64,000 nt of DNA from Epichloe hybrida (lineage: Eukaryota; Ascomycota; Sordariomycetes; Hypocreales; Clavicipitaceae). Numbering within the stretch: position 1 is the first letter of the stretch; every line of letters starts with the position of its first letter. The translations under genes were made by a program, and so were the position numbers. Under the pieces are notes generated by a model that ran no database searches, was not told the origin of the DNA, and saw only the letters and a list, made by a program, of their open reading frames with translations. Where the stretch lies: positions 3,968,001 to 4,032,000 of the forward strand of contig JAFEKR010000002.1 in the NCBI GenBank assembly GCA_019022495.1, read 5' to 3'. Below, one piece after another: positions 1-11,691 of the stretch.

Positions 1-1011
1 TTGTACGGATTATGTACATAGGGCGGCTCGCTTGCAGCATAATCCGTACCGGCCCTACGACTACGAATCACGATGTGTGCGGTACCGGTCGTCGGTAACG
101 GTACGGTAATCCGTACTGACAGTGGTCGCTAGAGGGAATCCTATTCCATTCAGGTGCGATTGCCTATCCTACGGAGTACGGAGTACATGTGTGTAGAGCA
201 GATTACACAAGTCAAAAGATGATGGGGGGCTTGCCAGAGAATGGTTTCGCACACATCTACCACTTTTGCATTATTTGCATTAATATTCCTTCTCCCCTTT
301 TTGTGGTCCTTGCTCGGAAGCAATGAGGCAAATCGAAGGGTTTCCGAAGGGGGCGTTTGATTCTGCTCGAAACACACCCCCTTCCACACTTCCACACTTC
401 CACACTTCTTGCTAATAGTCCGTACTCATTGTTCATTGTTCGACCCCCCATCACCCATCCTGGGCCATCCATCATCCATACATACATGCCCCCGGCGACC
501 GGCTGAGTATCCTCCTCCACCGCCTGTTCCTGTTCGACCGGACAACGCACCAGACCCACGACACCAAAATATACTTGTGCATGTCCACGTCCACCAGTCG
601 CGGCCAAGTGACAAGTCCCCAAGTCCGATTCCAGCATTCATCACTTTGTCCGCGCTTCTTGGTCGGTTCGCAGCCAGCACACACAGCATGAACAAAGGAG
701 CTTTTGCAGTATAACCAAGCCCGACCGAGCCCGACCGAGCCCGAGCACGGGCATGGACGCGGGGCCTGCTAATAAAACAAGCGTGAGCGTCATGGGTCAG
801 ATCAGCCAGCCAGCGAAGCAACACATCTCTCGCACAGCCAATATTATTTGGAGGTACGGGGGAGAAAGGGGGGGGGTAATACTCCGTAGATGGGTGTTCG
901 TTGGATGCTGGATGGAGTCATGGACGACAGAAGGGCAGAGCCAGAAGAACGACGGCTTTGTTCTCTCGTCTCCGCTCTCCGCTCTCCATGCAGCCTGCAC
1001 AGGGGATGGGG

Positions 1012-1073
1012 ATAGGTATAGGTATAGGTATATGTAGGTAATAGGTAATAGGTACTAGGTAATAGGTACTAGG
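1012..1073. repeat. AGGTA(A/T)-type microsatellite
   Basis: A degenerate tandem array of 6-7 bp units (GGTATA, then AGGTAAT and AGGTACT). It lies in the gene-free region upstream of the transcription factor gene. Confidence 0.8.
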
Positions 1074-1273
1074 CAATTGTTATAGGGCAGGGGACCGAAG
1101 TTAAGACCGTCAACGGGTACGGATCCGTCATGTCACTAAAAATGTGCCATGGGCGGCGCAGCGCAGCAGACAGGTCAGTGTCTGTCATGCAGGGTCACCA
1201 GCAGAGGTCGGCTACGGCTAGTGGATTCCACCAGAATTGGAAACCCAAGACGAAGGAAGGCACGAAGCCAGCG

Positions 1274-1309
1274 GTCTTGAGTCTTGACCGTCTTGACCGT
1301 CTTGACCCC
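1274..1309. repeat. GTCTTGACC minisatellite
   Basis: About three full copies of a 9-bp unit, GTCTTGACC, preceded by a shorter GTCTTGA copy. It is intergenic. Confidence 0.8.
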
Positions 1310-2255
1310 AGCCCACCTTAATATTCCTTCTATTCCTTCGACGCTCTGTATTATTTAACAAACTCTGCCCCCCCCCCCTCTCGTCACAACCCGCTTCCCC
1401 CGGTCTGATATCTCGTCTCAAAACATATCTCGGCTCGATTTGTGCTGTTCTGAACACACGTTCGCTCTCCTCACGCTACTCTACTCTCGCTATCTTTGGG
1501 AAGTCCTCGTTGACTCCTGTCATTCGCTTTATCGGGTGTTGCTGTGCTAGTTGCTAGTTGCTTGCCACTGCTCTCCAATCCTCCGCCGCTCACCAAACGT
1601 CAAGGGGTCCAAGAACAGAGTGAGGCTTCTGAAAGTCGAAAGGAACCAACAGACTCGATTCTGTCGACTTTGTCGATTTCGTCGGGCCCGTCCTCGATCA
1701 TCGCCTACCGCCAAACGTCCGCTTCCCCCCACACCCTCTCCCCCCCCCTTCGCGGCGTCTTCTCGAGAAACGACCACAAGAACTATTTAAACAAATTGCA
1801 AGCACCCATGTTGCTATAAACTCGTCGTTTTTCTTTCTGTTTGATTTCTACAACCCACACTCGCTATTCAAGGAAACACACACTCGCTTTATTTTCCACC
1901 TTGGCTGGGAAATTCAGAAGTAGTAAGGAGCCGGATTTAGCTCGACACAAAACTACATCACGATCGCTACGCCATTGGACAAGAAGACTCCCTCGTCATT
2001 TCTTCGACTCTTGTATATCTGGCTCGAAAACCTCTTTTACAATTTCCACGACTGATCACAAGACTTGCGTTTGCCTCGTGTGTTAATACTTTTTTTTTTT
2101 AAAACGTTTTTACGTATGTTGCAACCAACAGCCGGTTGAGTACTCGCCCAGCGGCATTGTGTGTTTTTCGACCACCCATTAACGCTGTTTGTGAATTGCA
2201 GGATATTTGCTTCCTTCTCTTCTTTCTTAATTTAACCCAGCTCCAATCAATCAAA

Positions 2256-4583
2256 ATGGCTGGTCCTGGTGGTGGTCCTCCACGTCGCAGGTTAGTGTTT
2301 GTCCCCCCCCAAAGCAATGGGGGTCCGATGGCTTGTTTTTTGCGATGCTAACGTTGTCGCGAATTTTAGCCACACCAAATCTCGCAAGGGCTGTGAGACC
2401 TGCAAGCGACGACACATCCGCTGTGATGAGAACTTCCCTCAATGGTTAGTAGATTGTTCTTTTGTGTCTGTACTGTGTTCCCCCGTACCCTGAGCATGTA
2501 TATCCGTGACGCCATCTCGGCACACAGAAAATGCAGCCCGGATAAACAGATAAAAAAAAAAAGGAGGCGGACAAAGTAGCACCAATACCCCCTCAGCTGG
2601 CTAACACAACCCATCTCTCCAGCCGCAACTGCACCAAGCACAAGATCCGCTGTCCGTACAACGACGTACAGGTGCCCGACGCTGACCGCTCTACCACGCC
2701 GGACAAACCTGATCTCATGTGGACGCCTCAGATCGAAGCATCCATTGCTGAGTGGCAGGCCACAGGCGTGTTCCCCTTTCCGTCTCTGCAGGTCTACCCG
2801 GCGCCGATGCCACTCATGTATTCTGTTGAGGACTTGCGCCTGATTTACCACGTTGCGAACCTCTACCATCAGCTCTCTGCCATCGACGCCAACAACTTTA
2901 CCCTATGGACTCGCCATATTCCCACGTAGGTTGTGATTCAGAGAAGAAAACGAGATAGAGAGAGAGAGAGGGCATTGGCTGACCTTATTTTGTCTAGACT
3001 GCTCCGAATTGGTGCCACAGCCCCTTACGTGATGCACGCTTTGCTTGCCTTCTCTGCCATGCACATTGCTTTCCTCACCGACTGTCCCTTGGTCGGAAGC
3101 ATGGCTTTTGAACATCGGGGGATCGCCCTGAGCGGACTTCACGAGGCCATTGGCACGTTTTCCCGCGAGACATCGGATGCCGTTCTCGCAGCCTCTCTCG
3201 TGCTTTCCTGGCAAGCTACGGATTGGTAAGCACAACGAGAGACACTGCAACCTGCCGCCTTGTGTATACGAGTACAAACCGGCTAACAGCATGGATAGGC
3301 GCAGCTGGACTCAGCTGATGCAGGGAACTTCGACGGTACGTGGATGCTTGAACAGGGACAGGATCAACGCGCGAGAGGATGGATCACTTTCTCCCAGTGT
3401 CCAAGTCATTCGCTCATGCTGACCACCGTGGTCCAACCTTTGTTGTCCTTGTTCCTGCTTTTTCATTGGAGCGTCGTACTGACATTTGCTGGTCGCACGA
3501 CAGGTCATTGACGCCATGGACGCATGGAAGCACGAGTCTCAGTTTGGCGACTTCATTGCCGAAAGCAGCACGTTTCCCACGGCTCCTCCATCTCCTGGAC
3601 CCGACCACAAGCCGACCCAGCCACGGGATGAGGATCTCCAAGCTTTCCAGCGCACACTCGAGCAAGTTCAAAAGGTTGAGACGCATCTCAAGCACCACAA
3701 GGAGGAGACTACTCAAGTTCAGCACCTCATTGGCTTTCTCAAGGGCTCTCGCAAGATCAGTCCCACGCTTTCCATCGCCCAGCAGTATGAGCGTCTTCAG
3801 CCTCTGAGAACCTGGCTCTTCTGGATGCCTGTCGGGTACCTCCAGAACTACCATGGGTCGGCCAACTCGCTCGTTGTCATTGCCCACTTGTACACGGTAG
3901 CCCTTCTCATGGAACGTTTGTTCCCCGAGATTGGCGCCGCTTACTTTGGCAGCTTGTGCATCTCACCCATCGAGGAGATTGCCCGACGCATGATGTCCAT
4001 CAGCGTCGCTGGCGGTTCCGAGGGCGGCGTTCAGCGCGAGACTCCTCTCACCTTGATGGAGTATCCCATCAACACTGTCGGTGAATTTCGTTCCCGCATG
4101 GGCTGGGTTCATCCTGAAAGGACTCGCTCCTTCCCTCGGTTCCACCCGCCCAACTTCCCGGTAAACGACGAGTACTCGATGCCTGCCGCCGCCGCCGCCG
4201 CCGCCTCTGCCTCTCCGCACTTCCTGCCTTACGGCAACGTCGCCTTCAGCTACAGCGCCGAGGAGATGCCCATGCTCAACAGCGCCGCAATCCCTGGAAG
4301 CCATTCCCACTCGGGAAGCCCTTTGATGCTCTCGTCTCCTTTCTCGAGCCAGCAGTACCTCAGCGTGCCATCGCCTTCGTACGCGGGCGGCGCTGCCTAC
4401 AGCCCTGCCTCGTCGACATTCGAAGGGTCGGTTGCCTACAGCGACACGGAAGAGTATGGATCATGCGACTTGCGAGGAAGCCCTGCCTACCACACTACTG
4501 CTGGCCAGCCCTCCATGTATAACGAAGCTCAAAGCAGCTACGGCCTCGGGTTCGTGACTCCCCACCAGCCTGTGTGGATCTAG
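2256..4583 (+). CDS. Zn2Cys6 fungal transcription factor
   Basis: Probable DNA-binding transcriptional regulator acting in the nucleus. I place exons at 2256-2290, 2370-2444, 2623-2925, 2998-3225, 3299-3335 and 3504-4583. All junctions are GT-AG, the phases agree and the length is a multiple of three (585 residues). The ATG at 2256 follows TCAAA and precedes a short Gly/Pro leader. Joining exons 2 and 3 gives a complete binuclear zinc cluster with spacing C-x2-C-x6-C-x6-C-x2-C-x6-C at about residues 20-47, so the first intron pair is well supported. The middle region is helical, like other C6 regulators. The C-terminus is rich in Ala, Ser and Pro, with an Ala run encoded by a GCC repeat near 4189. 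The target genes cannot be read from the sequence. The reading frame 4662-4980 may be a further terminal exon. Confidence 0.88.
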
Positions 4584-4661
4584 GCTCAACCTCCTTTGCA
4601 TGACACATAATTTTGTGCACATGGGCATAACCCTCCTTGCTTATGCGTTTTCTCCCTTCAG

Positions 4662-4980
4662 GCACTCAGTGACAACCACTCCGACGCATCCGCCACCAGA
4701 GGAATTCGCAATGTACGCAGCTGGTTTCTCAGGAGGTATCCTGCCTCAATCTCTCAACGCTGAGCAACTGGGAATGCTCCCGCTGCCCGAGTCTCCCGTC
4801 CCTTCACACAGCACACCGCTGTCCCAACATCGCGACACACCATCAATGACTTCTGGCGGGCCTCATCCATCCTCGCCGCTGGCCCTGGCTCCTCTGAACC
4901 CTCCGCCCGACACGTCCCCTTTCCCCAAGGACTTCAAGAGCGAAGGACCGACTCAGCCGCACTGGCCTGCCCAGAAATGA
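4662..4980 (+). CDS. Possible terminal exon of the Zn2Cys6 gene
   Basis: An open frame directly downstream of the stop at 4581-4583 encodes a Pro/Ser-rich tail containing EEFAMYAAG and several SP/TP sites, with a composition like the preceding regulator. An acceptor TTCAG|G at 4660-4661 is well placed after a pyrimidine stretch. A phase-compatible donor exists at 4574 (GTGGAT), but it is weak. With this intron the protein would be 688 instead of 585 residues and would end at the TGA 4978-4980. The alternative is that this is 3' UTR. Confidence 0.4.
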
Positions 4981-4983
4981 AAG

Positions 4984-7482
4984 ACCGTCAGCTGTCGCAA
5001 CGAGAATGAATAAGCTTTGAATGCTTCTTGGATCTGCAGATTTTCTTCTTTGGAACCCCCCCCCCCCCGCAAAAAAAAAAACCCCCCACAAATATTTGTT
5101 TGATTTTAAACACGGCCAATTTTTTCAACGCAACCTGGATCTTCGGTTTTTTTTTCAACTCAGACGCGCCATGTACACATTCCTCCAGACTCGCTAAATC
5201 CTGCCGGTAGGGAGATTTCATCATTGCCAGCTTGGTCTGGTGGAATGGCTTTCTTTCAGGCCCGACACAATTACACTCCTTGATTACTCGAGTTGAACTC
5301 GACGGCGATCCTTACGACCCAAATATATATACCCGACGACATGCCATCGATACCTAATGTATTATTTCACTAATACGCAACATTCTTTCTACGATGATGA
5401 TACCCCATGAACGACACTCCTTTTTGCATATACCCTTGATACCCTAGCGTCAAAAGCATAAAGACATTCCTTTTTTTTTTACGACACAAAAGACACTACA
5501 CATATAGACATTCACTCCTTACGGACCAAGAACCAGTACATTAAGCGAGGAAACATGGCGACAGATTACTTGCATTGGCGATTGCAAAAGTTACTTAATG
5601 ATAGTTGCGTCTGCGTGCTGAGACGCAAGCTTGGGATGTAATAAAGCAAGGCGTTTTACGGGAGTTTTGATACAAGAAGTTTTAATTTTTTTTTCTTAAT
5701 TTTTACTAATATTTTTTGAGAGCCTCTTTTTGGCGAAAAGATGCAAGCAAGCAAGCACGCATATGGACTGGAGTTGAAGAGCTTTTTAATTTTTTGACTT
5801 TATTCCGTGCGATTATGCTCATCTTGTTTGGAGGGAAAAGAGGGAGGAGGGGAGGTGCCTCGTTTGGGTTCGGTGGAAAACATAACACATGGGAGAAGGC
5901 GTGCGATCCGGGTCGAGACAGGGGCAGGTGATGGATAACCACAGAGGATGAGTAATACTTGCTTGATTGTGCCACCGAGTCCGCATTCGAACAGCGACGC
6001 TATTGATGCCTGTGATGAACGTTGCAAAGAACCGTATGGCAGGGAGGCAGGGAGGCAGTCAGGCAGTCAGTGCCTGGGGGGAAAGCGGGTGAGCACGACC
6101 CCAATTGGAGAAGGCATTGATTGCATGTCTGCGGATGTGCATGCGGCAGGCACGGAGCAAAGGTTCCGACAAGTGGTGCAGCAGGAGAGGAAACGAGCTT
6201 GCTCTGGGACGAGAAGCCGTCTGTCTGGCACGAGGATTGTAAGTACGGAGTATACAAGTCCTCAATATGATGCTCCGGGGTTGAGGCCGGTAGTTCTGCC
6301 GGCTCAGCATGGATGGAGTGTGGGTGGGCGTGCAACGTCGTGAGCATGGTACTGAAGCCGGGTACTGAAGCCGAGTACGAGTAGGATCCTGTACGAGTAG
6401 GAGTACGGAGTACGAGGACAGTTAAGTAACATGGAAGGTTACTCCCTTCCGTAATAGGACCTAGGACCTAGGACCTGGAAATGTCTTTGCGAGCTGCATG
6501 CTATGCTATGCTATGCAGGCGGCGTCATGAGCAGAAATTATATTTCATACGGATTACCGACCGAGAGCACCAAGGCTACGTACGTACGTAGGATTTCCAA
6601 CCTAACCCCCTCTCTAACAAAATTTTTTTTTTTTTGGGCCAAGATGAGGGAACGAATTCCCTAGACGACCGAACCCGAAACCGAAACCGAAACCAAATCC
6701 AAAAAAACAAAAACAAACAAAAACCAGACATGGACAAAAAACAGGCATGTTGAAAATTTACCTGCTGTGGATGCCCTGTTCAAAACGCCACGCCACGGCC
6801 GACTAAAATGGGTCTCTGGTCCGGAAACCCATCGGTTCAAGAACAAACCATGCACAACCAAAGAGGGGAAAAGAAAAAAAAAAAAAAACATCTTGTCAAC
6901 GATTGCTGCCTCGTCAGCGGCCATGAAAGGGGGTATCTAAACTGGTCACCATCCCTCCTACCGTTTCCCTCAGTCATGTCCGGACCGAATTCAATCATTT
7001 CTACAACACGAGTTCCATGTCACATGCTTCGTGGGCAGTCGAAGCACGGTGGCAGGCGGTTCCTAAAACAAAGAGAAGAGAGAAAGAAAAAGTAGTATAC
7101 GCGGGTGCGCGTCGACGCATATGTCCGTGCGTTGATGTGTTTCGCCTAGAACAAAGTCTCGAATGCTTGCCCTGTGTCGTCATGTTGTGCATATGCCCTC
7201 GTCCTTGTCGCCAAAATTAAAAAAAGAAAAAAAAAATTAAAAAATTTGCAAACGTGCTGATCCCAATGCTATACAAAATGCCGAGCGCCTGAGTCGATAT
7301 CACGACTGTTTATGAGTGTGTCGCTGTGCTGCTGCTGATGCAACTTCCGCACCGTCTTCCCATCCAAGTCTGACTCCCACACCTTTGTTTGGGCGCTTGC
7401 TTGTCCTAGCAGAAATGGCGTTGCCAAATGACTTTCTCTTCTACACATCTCTCGTCTTGACGGAACTAGATCCCGAGCCTTG
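4984..7482. other. Gene-free region with homopolymers and short repeats
   Basis: I see no gene. The stretch holds a run of about 13 C followed by about 11 A (5056-5081), several T or A runs, and TACGGAGTA motifs at 6244-6252 and 6404-6412. It also has CTAGGAC repeats near 6459-6478, TATGC repeats near 6500, and an ACCGAA array near 6668-6692. The first part is presumably the 3' UTR of the transcription factor, and the last part the 3' UTR of the SPRY gene on the other strand. Confidence 0.55.
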
Positions 7483-9247
7483 CTAGGAAGTACTATCGGA
7501 CGATTCCGACTCTGAGCTGGCGCGTCGTTGGGTTCCAGCGCCTTCTCGAACGGCGTCACTGTAGCTTGGAACAGGGGAATGTGGCTGCTGATGCGGGTGT
7601 TCATTGGCAGACTGTGCCCGAGGAGTTGCGGTCAACGAGTCGCCTCGGCTCCGGATCATGACGTCGATCAAGGGCGTTTCCTCGGTACCAGTACTGTACC
7701 GTCGATTCTCCCCGGACCCGGAGTGAGTAAGACCCGCGTATTCGGGAGGAGGGTTGGTAGCATCCTCCAGGTGCAGATGCAGTGGGTTTTCGTCGTGATA
7801 TTCTTCCTGGTGACGGGTGTTACTAGTTTCAATGCTGCCGCTAGCCTCACCTCCGTCATCATTTGGAACCAGCTGAGCCAAGGAAATGTCAGTTGGACTT
7901 CTCACTGGTCCTGGGCTGGTAGGTGGCAGGGATCTAAAGTTCCCACTCCACGTGCGTCCGTGGCCTGGGGTGAAGTGGTTGCTGCGTGGTCCAACATTGT
8001 AAGGTGAGCCGCTGACAGATTGGCGATGAGGCCGTCCCTGACCAGACGTCATGCCATCCTTGGTCCCAGTCTCCAGAAGGATGCTCCCCTGCTCCGAGCC
8101 GTAGGGCGGCGGCGGCGCCAAACTGCCAGTGACGGGAGCCAACCCCCATTTCTTGACATTGGCCTCGATGAAGACGAATCCGGACTGGCCTAAATTGACG
8201 TGGACAATGGCGGGGCCCGTGGCACCAATGGCAGGAAAGAAGTTTTGCGATTTCAAGCCATGAACCACTTCTTCATATCTCTTGCCGTTTCGTGTGAAGA
8301 AGATGGCACCAGTTCTGGGTCGATATCCAACTCCAATGACATCGCCTTGGACAAGTCGTGGCCCGTATGGTGTAGAGCTGAACGGTTGATTATAGTGACG
8401 AGAACCGTCCGAGAAGTACGCAACCGAGTACTTGTGGTAGCCTGCGAGTCATTCCATTAGCTTCTGATGACAACAGCACGAGGGGAATCGGAAAATGGCT
8501 GGACGAATACACGGAGAAACAGATGGAGAACCCTCTAGTGTTGGCGGCGTCTGAACATACCTGGTAAGCGGAACAACGGATAGGGCTTGGTGCCCATGCC
8601 GATACTCAGCAAGGTATTCTCGGGCTTCTCGTAAATCTTGGCTTCCCAGTAATATACATCGTTTTGTTTGGGAACAGGTAGGTTGCTCATGACAGTGCAC
8701 TCGGAGTCGAAGAATTCAATTTCAGTGCGCCCTTCGACAAAACAGTTGGCGACCTCCAACTCGGGCTCGAACTCCCACGCGGAAACGCCCTTTTCCTGAA
8801 TCGCAAGGTATTGCGAGAGCGATATATCAGTAGGCAACGACTCGGGCGGATTCGCAGCAACGAAAGCTATTGATTTATGTCAGTCCTGTCAGTCCTCGCA
8901 GCAAAAACGTCCAAGACAAGCCCATTTGTGACTCTGTTTGAGACAAATCAAGCATGAGCCTGCAGTCTAAGAAAAAAAAAAAACATACCCTTTGCTCTCA
9001 AGTATTCCGTCCGTGTCATGTCATCCATTGTCTCCAGAGCCTCCGCCTCTTCCCTCACAAATGCTTGCTCATCGTCATATTCGCCAGGCCGTCCCAATCG
9101 ATCCAGTATGATCCGGCCAGATCCAGCACATCCCGAAGCCCAAAAGATGAAGACGACCAAAGCGATTAGAACGATGGACCCAAAGGAGGAGACAAGGCCA
9201 ATGATGACGCCGGTAAAGGCAGAAGAAGGGGGCTCGGTAAGCGTCAT
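7483..9247 (-). CDS. Ssh4/Ear1-like SPRY-domain adaptor of the Rsp5/Nedd4 ubiquitin ligase
   Basis: Probable endosomal/vacuolar membrane adaptor that brings the HECT ligase Rsp5 to membrane cargo for multivesicular-body sorting. Exons are 9247-8989, 8866-8561 and 8441-7483, with GTATGT donors and matching phases (507 residues). I chose the ATG at 9247 because the frame upstream offers only TTG. One membrane segment lies at about residues 13-37. A SPRY domain follows at about 120-290, including motifs DVYYWEAKI, SIGMGTKPYP and FFTRNGKR. The tail is Ser/Pro-rich and carries two PPxY motifs, PPPY at about 299-302 and PPEY at about 420-423, which are the expected ligands of Rsp5 WW domains. One TM, then SPRY, then PPxY is the layout of yeast Ssh4 and Ear1. 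The yeast role is known; the role here is inferred. Confidence 0.88.
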
Positions 9248-10599
9248 GATGAACAAATTGAGTGCGAACTCCTATCCATGCACGAGCAGGCGCTCAACAG
9301 ACGGACGATGGGAGTTTCTGTAGCCGTGCAGAGACGACAGTGGCGATAGCCGCCGCGGGTTCCAAGTGTTTGGACGCTCCTTGGGAGTTGTATGGTTTGT
9401 TGCACAGGATGGATGCGATGTTGGTAGGTTGGATGGCGAGGGATCACGAGGGCCTTGGCCGATCGTCGTCATCAGCCAACGGAGCCGCGTAGGAGAACCC
9501 AATCGTCAGGAGGCTCGAGGTTGGCAAGCGAGGGTGTCCCAGGCTACGTGGGAGAATCGTGAGCAGATGCGCTAAAGGGGGTTTCGTAAAGGCAAGCTGC
9601 AGATATTGAAGCGCTCGCCAGCGTACCAGCGGATCGGGGGACGGGAAGTCGATGAAACTGAGGGTGTCGAGGATGATGCTGCAAGTCAAAGGGCCGGCGA
9701 GAAGTGCGGTCTGAGGGAGGGTCTGAGGATCTGAGGCAGATCGCAAGTGGATGACGCCTTGTTGGCGGGCGCTGGATTGGTTCGATTTCGCCACAGTGAG
9801 CGTGAGAGGTGAGCGGAGAGCGGAGTGGGGTCCACCGGAGGCGAGTGGAGGACAGTCGCCTGGACAGCAGAACCAGATTTGTCGTCGGCACAAGAGGGAA
9901 AAATATGGAGGAAGAAAAGAAGTAAAGATAAGGAGCAAGTGGTTTGGCAAAGCGGTTGGAACGGGTAAAATGGTTTGGTAAGCGGGCAGCCCACTTTGGC
10001 GTGTCCCGTGTCTTTGAGTTTGGATCGTACTCGCAAGAATTATGTAGTAACTCGCGAATGGGAAAGGTTGATGGTTGATGGAGAGACGAGAGAGAGTCAG
10101 ACACGCGGCACACGCGGCACACGCCGCAGGGGAAGTTGGCCTCACTGCAAATGACTGATGGCTGTTTTTTATTATGGCTGAGCATTACGGACTAGAGACT
10201 AGCGCTGTGTTCTTCTTTTATTATTAATAAGAATATTCTGGGTCATGAGGCCCACCACAGCAACGTCCAATCCAGTCAGTGGCTTGTGACTCTTGTGAGT
10301 GGCTCTCGCGAAACTCGAAACATCTCGAAGCACTTGCAAGGAAATACCAACGGGAATGAATGCTAAATGCTACGTCATTCTTCATTCTTATTTACCATGG
10401 CCATGTTGCCGCAATTGACCTATTCCATGTAATAGTCCGTACAAGATCCGATGGGCATCCATCGACCTCGGCAAGATCTACAAACTAAACCCCTTTCCCA
10501 CGAGCCACCCAACCTGATATCCGTCCGTGAATTGCCATGCCAATCTGCTGTTGTCTGATGCTTCGTTGGTCGCGAAAAGCCGACATCTCGTCCAGTCCT
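9248..10599. other. Region upstream of the SPRY gene
   Basis: Promoter and leader of the minus-strand SPRY gene and the 3' flank of the next minus-strand gene. Two long overlapping minus-strand frames (about 9444-10185) are Ser/Pro/Leu-rich with no recognisable domain and overlap each other, so I do not call them. Confidence 0.5.
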
Positions 10600-11691
10600 T
10601 TACAACTCGCTCTCGTCCCCCTTGCCGCGCCTGTATCCCCCCCTCCGTGCCCTTCTTTCCTCTCTCTCCCGTTCCCTCTCCCTGTTCTGGGCCCTCAACT
10701 CCGGTATGGGATGGTAGTAGCTTTTAACTCCCAGATCGCTACCCTCCAGTAAACTCTCCGTCGCGGCGCTTTCGCTCGCCTCTGGTCGGTTGTAACTAAA
10801 GACCCTCCTGGTTGACCGGCTCTCCTCTCTTAACCGTCTCGCCTCGGCGCGAACTCTCTCCGACTCGCGCTGTTCGTTCCGATCCGCAGTAGAGTAGACC
10901 TTGCGAATGGCGCCAGGCTTCTTCGTGGGAGTCGTATTCGGCGTCGCCTCGCGATTTGACAACAGCTCCGACGAGACGGTCGAGTCAGACGGGTTCGTCG
11001 ATCCATCCCATTGGGATCCGTCCGACTCTTTGTTGAGTCCGCCCACGCGAGCAGCCTTCTCGTGTCGATATCTTCTCAGCTCCTTGAGTGCTTCCTTTTC
11101 AGCCGATTCGTCCAGTACGCCGTCTTCGCCGACGTGCCGTTCGGCATTCTTCTTTTCTCCCCGTCTCTTGCGGCGCTCGCGATCTCGTCGCTCCTGCTTG
11201 GCGCGGCGTTTCTCCCGCGCAGCAATGTCGCTTGCCCCGGCCGTGACACCGCTCAATTCCGTGCTCTCTGTGACCACAGTGGTGCCATCGTCGTCACGGA
11301 TGTCCTTGTACACGCTGCCGCCGCCAAGGTTGGTGGAAGGTGTGGCGCCAGATAGAATGGTTCCGTTGGGACCCTTTCGCCTCAACACCGTGGACTTGTA
11401 TTCATCCCAGTCGTTCTCTTTGAAGTGGAAGCCGCCGTTCTTGGCCCAGAAGAAGAACCAGATCCCAGTTACGACAAAGGCCACGCCTATAAGGGCGAAC
11501 AAGACGAAGAACCCAACGTTGCTGATATCGTGGGGATCCAGAGCGCCGTGAGACGGGTCTGGTGTGCTTTTCTCGCCTCGAGCGTACAGCCGGCCTGCTC
11601 CACCAAGAAGACCAGGAGCCGAGTTGGTATCGGCCGTTGTGGTAGTAGTGATGCTCCGGAGAGAGCGCGCCAGCACAAGAGCTGGAGCCAT
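10600..11691 (-). CDS. Single-pass membrane protein with charged cytoplasmic tail (unknown function)
   Basis: I do not recognise this 363-residue intronless protein. The N-terminus is short and Thr/Gly-rich. One strong hydrophobic segment (about residues 59-84, ending in WFFFWAKNGG) is followed by a juxtamembrane stretch and a highly charged Arg/Lys/Glu region (about 160-215 and 290-355) likely to form coiled or extended helices. The C-terminus is Arg-rich. The layout suggests a type I or III membrane protein with a long cytosolic tail. The ATG at 11691 is the first in frame and is preceded by a purine-rich leader. Coding bias is uniform throughout. It is probably a conserved ascomycete protein of unknown role; no enzyme motif is visible. 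Confidence 0.8.
   Translation of the reverse strand: MAPALVLARSLRSITTTTTADTNSAPGLLGGAGRLYARGEKSTPDPSHGALDPHDISNVGFFVLFALIGVAFVVTGIWFFFWAKNGGFHFKENDWDEYKSTVLRRKGPNGTILSGATPSTNLGGGSVYKDIRDDDGTTVVTESTELSGVTAGASDIAAREKRRAKQERRDRERRKRRGEKKNAERHVGEDGVLDESAEKEALKELRRYRHEKAARVGGLNKESDGSQWDGSTNPSDSTVSSELLSNREATPNTTPTKKPGAIRKVYSTADRNEQRESERVRAEARRLREESRSTRRVFSYNRPEASESAATESLLEGSDLGVKSYYHPIPELRAQNREREREREERRARRGGYRRGKGDESEL

Larger units (their letters stand above)
1..2255. other. Gene-free upstream region and leader of the Zn2Cys6 gene
   Basis: No reading frame here looks like a protein. The stretch holds the 9-bp motif TACGGAGTA (overlapping copies at 170-185, reverse form at 880-888), an AGGTA-type microsatellite and a GTCTTGACC minisatellite. 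From about 1340 to 2255 the plus strand is pyrimidine-rich with long C runs, typical of a promoter and 5' leader in filamentous ascomycetes. It probably serves the transcription factor gene that begins at 2256. Confidence 0.6.

Noticed and set aside
9444..10185. Two overlapping minus-strand frames of 213-233 codons upstream of the SPRY gene
   Set aside because: They overlap each other in different frames, have simple Ser/Pro/Leu composition, no domain, and sit where the promoter and leader of the SPRY gene should be.
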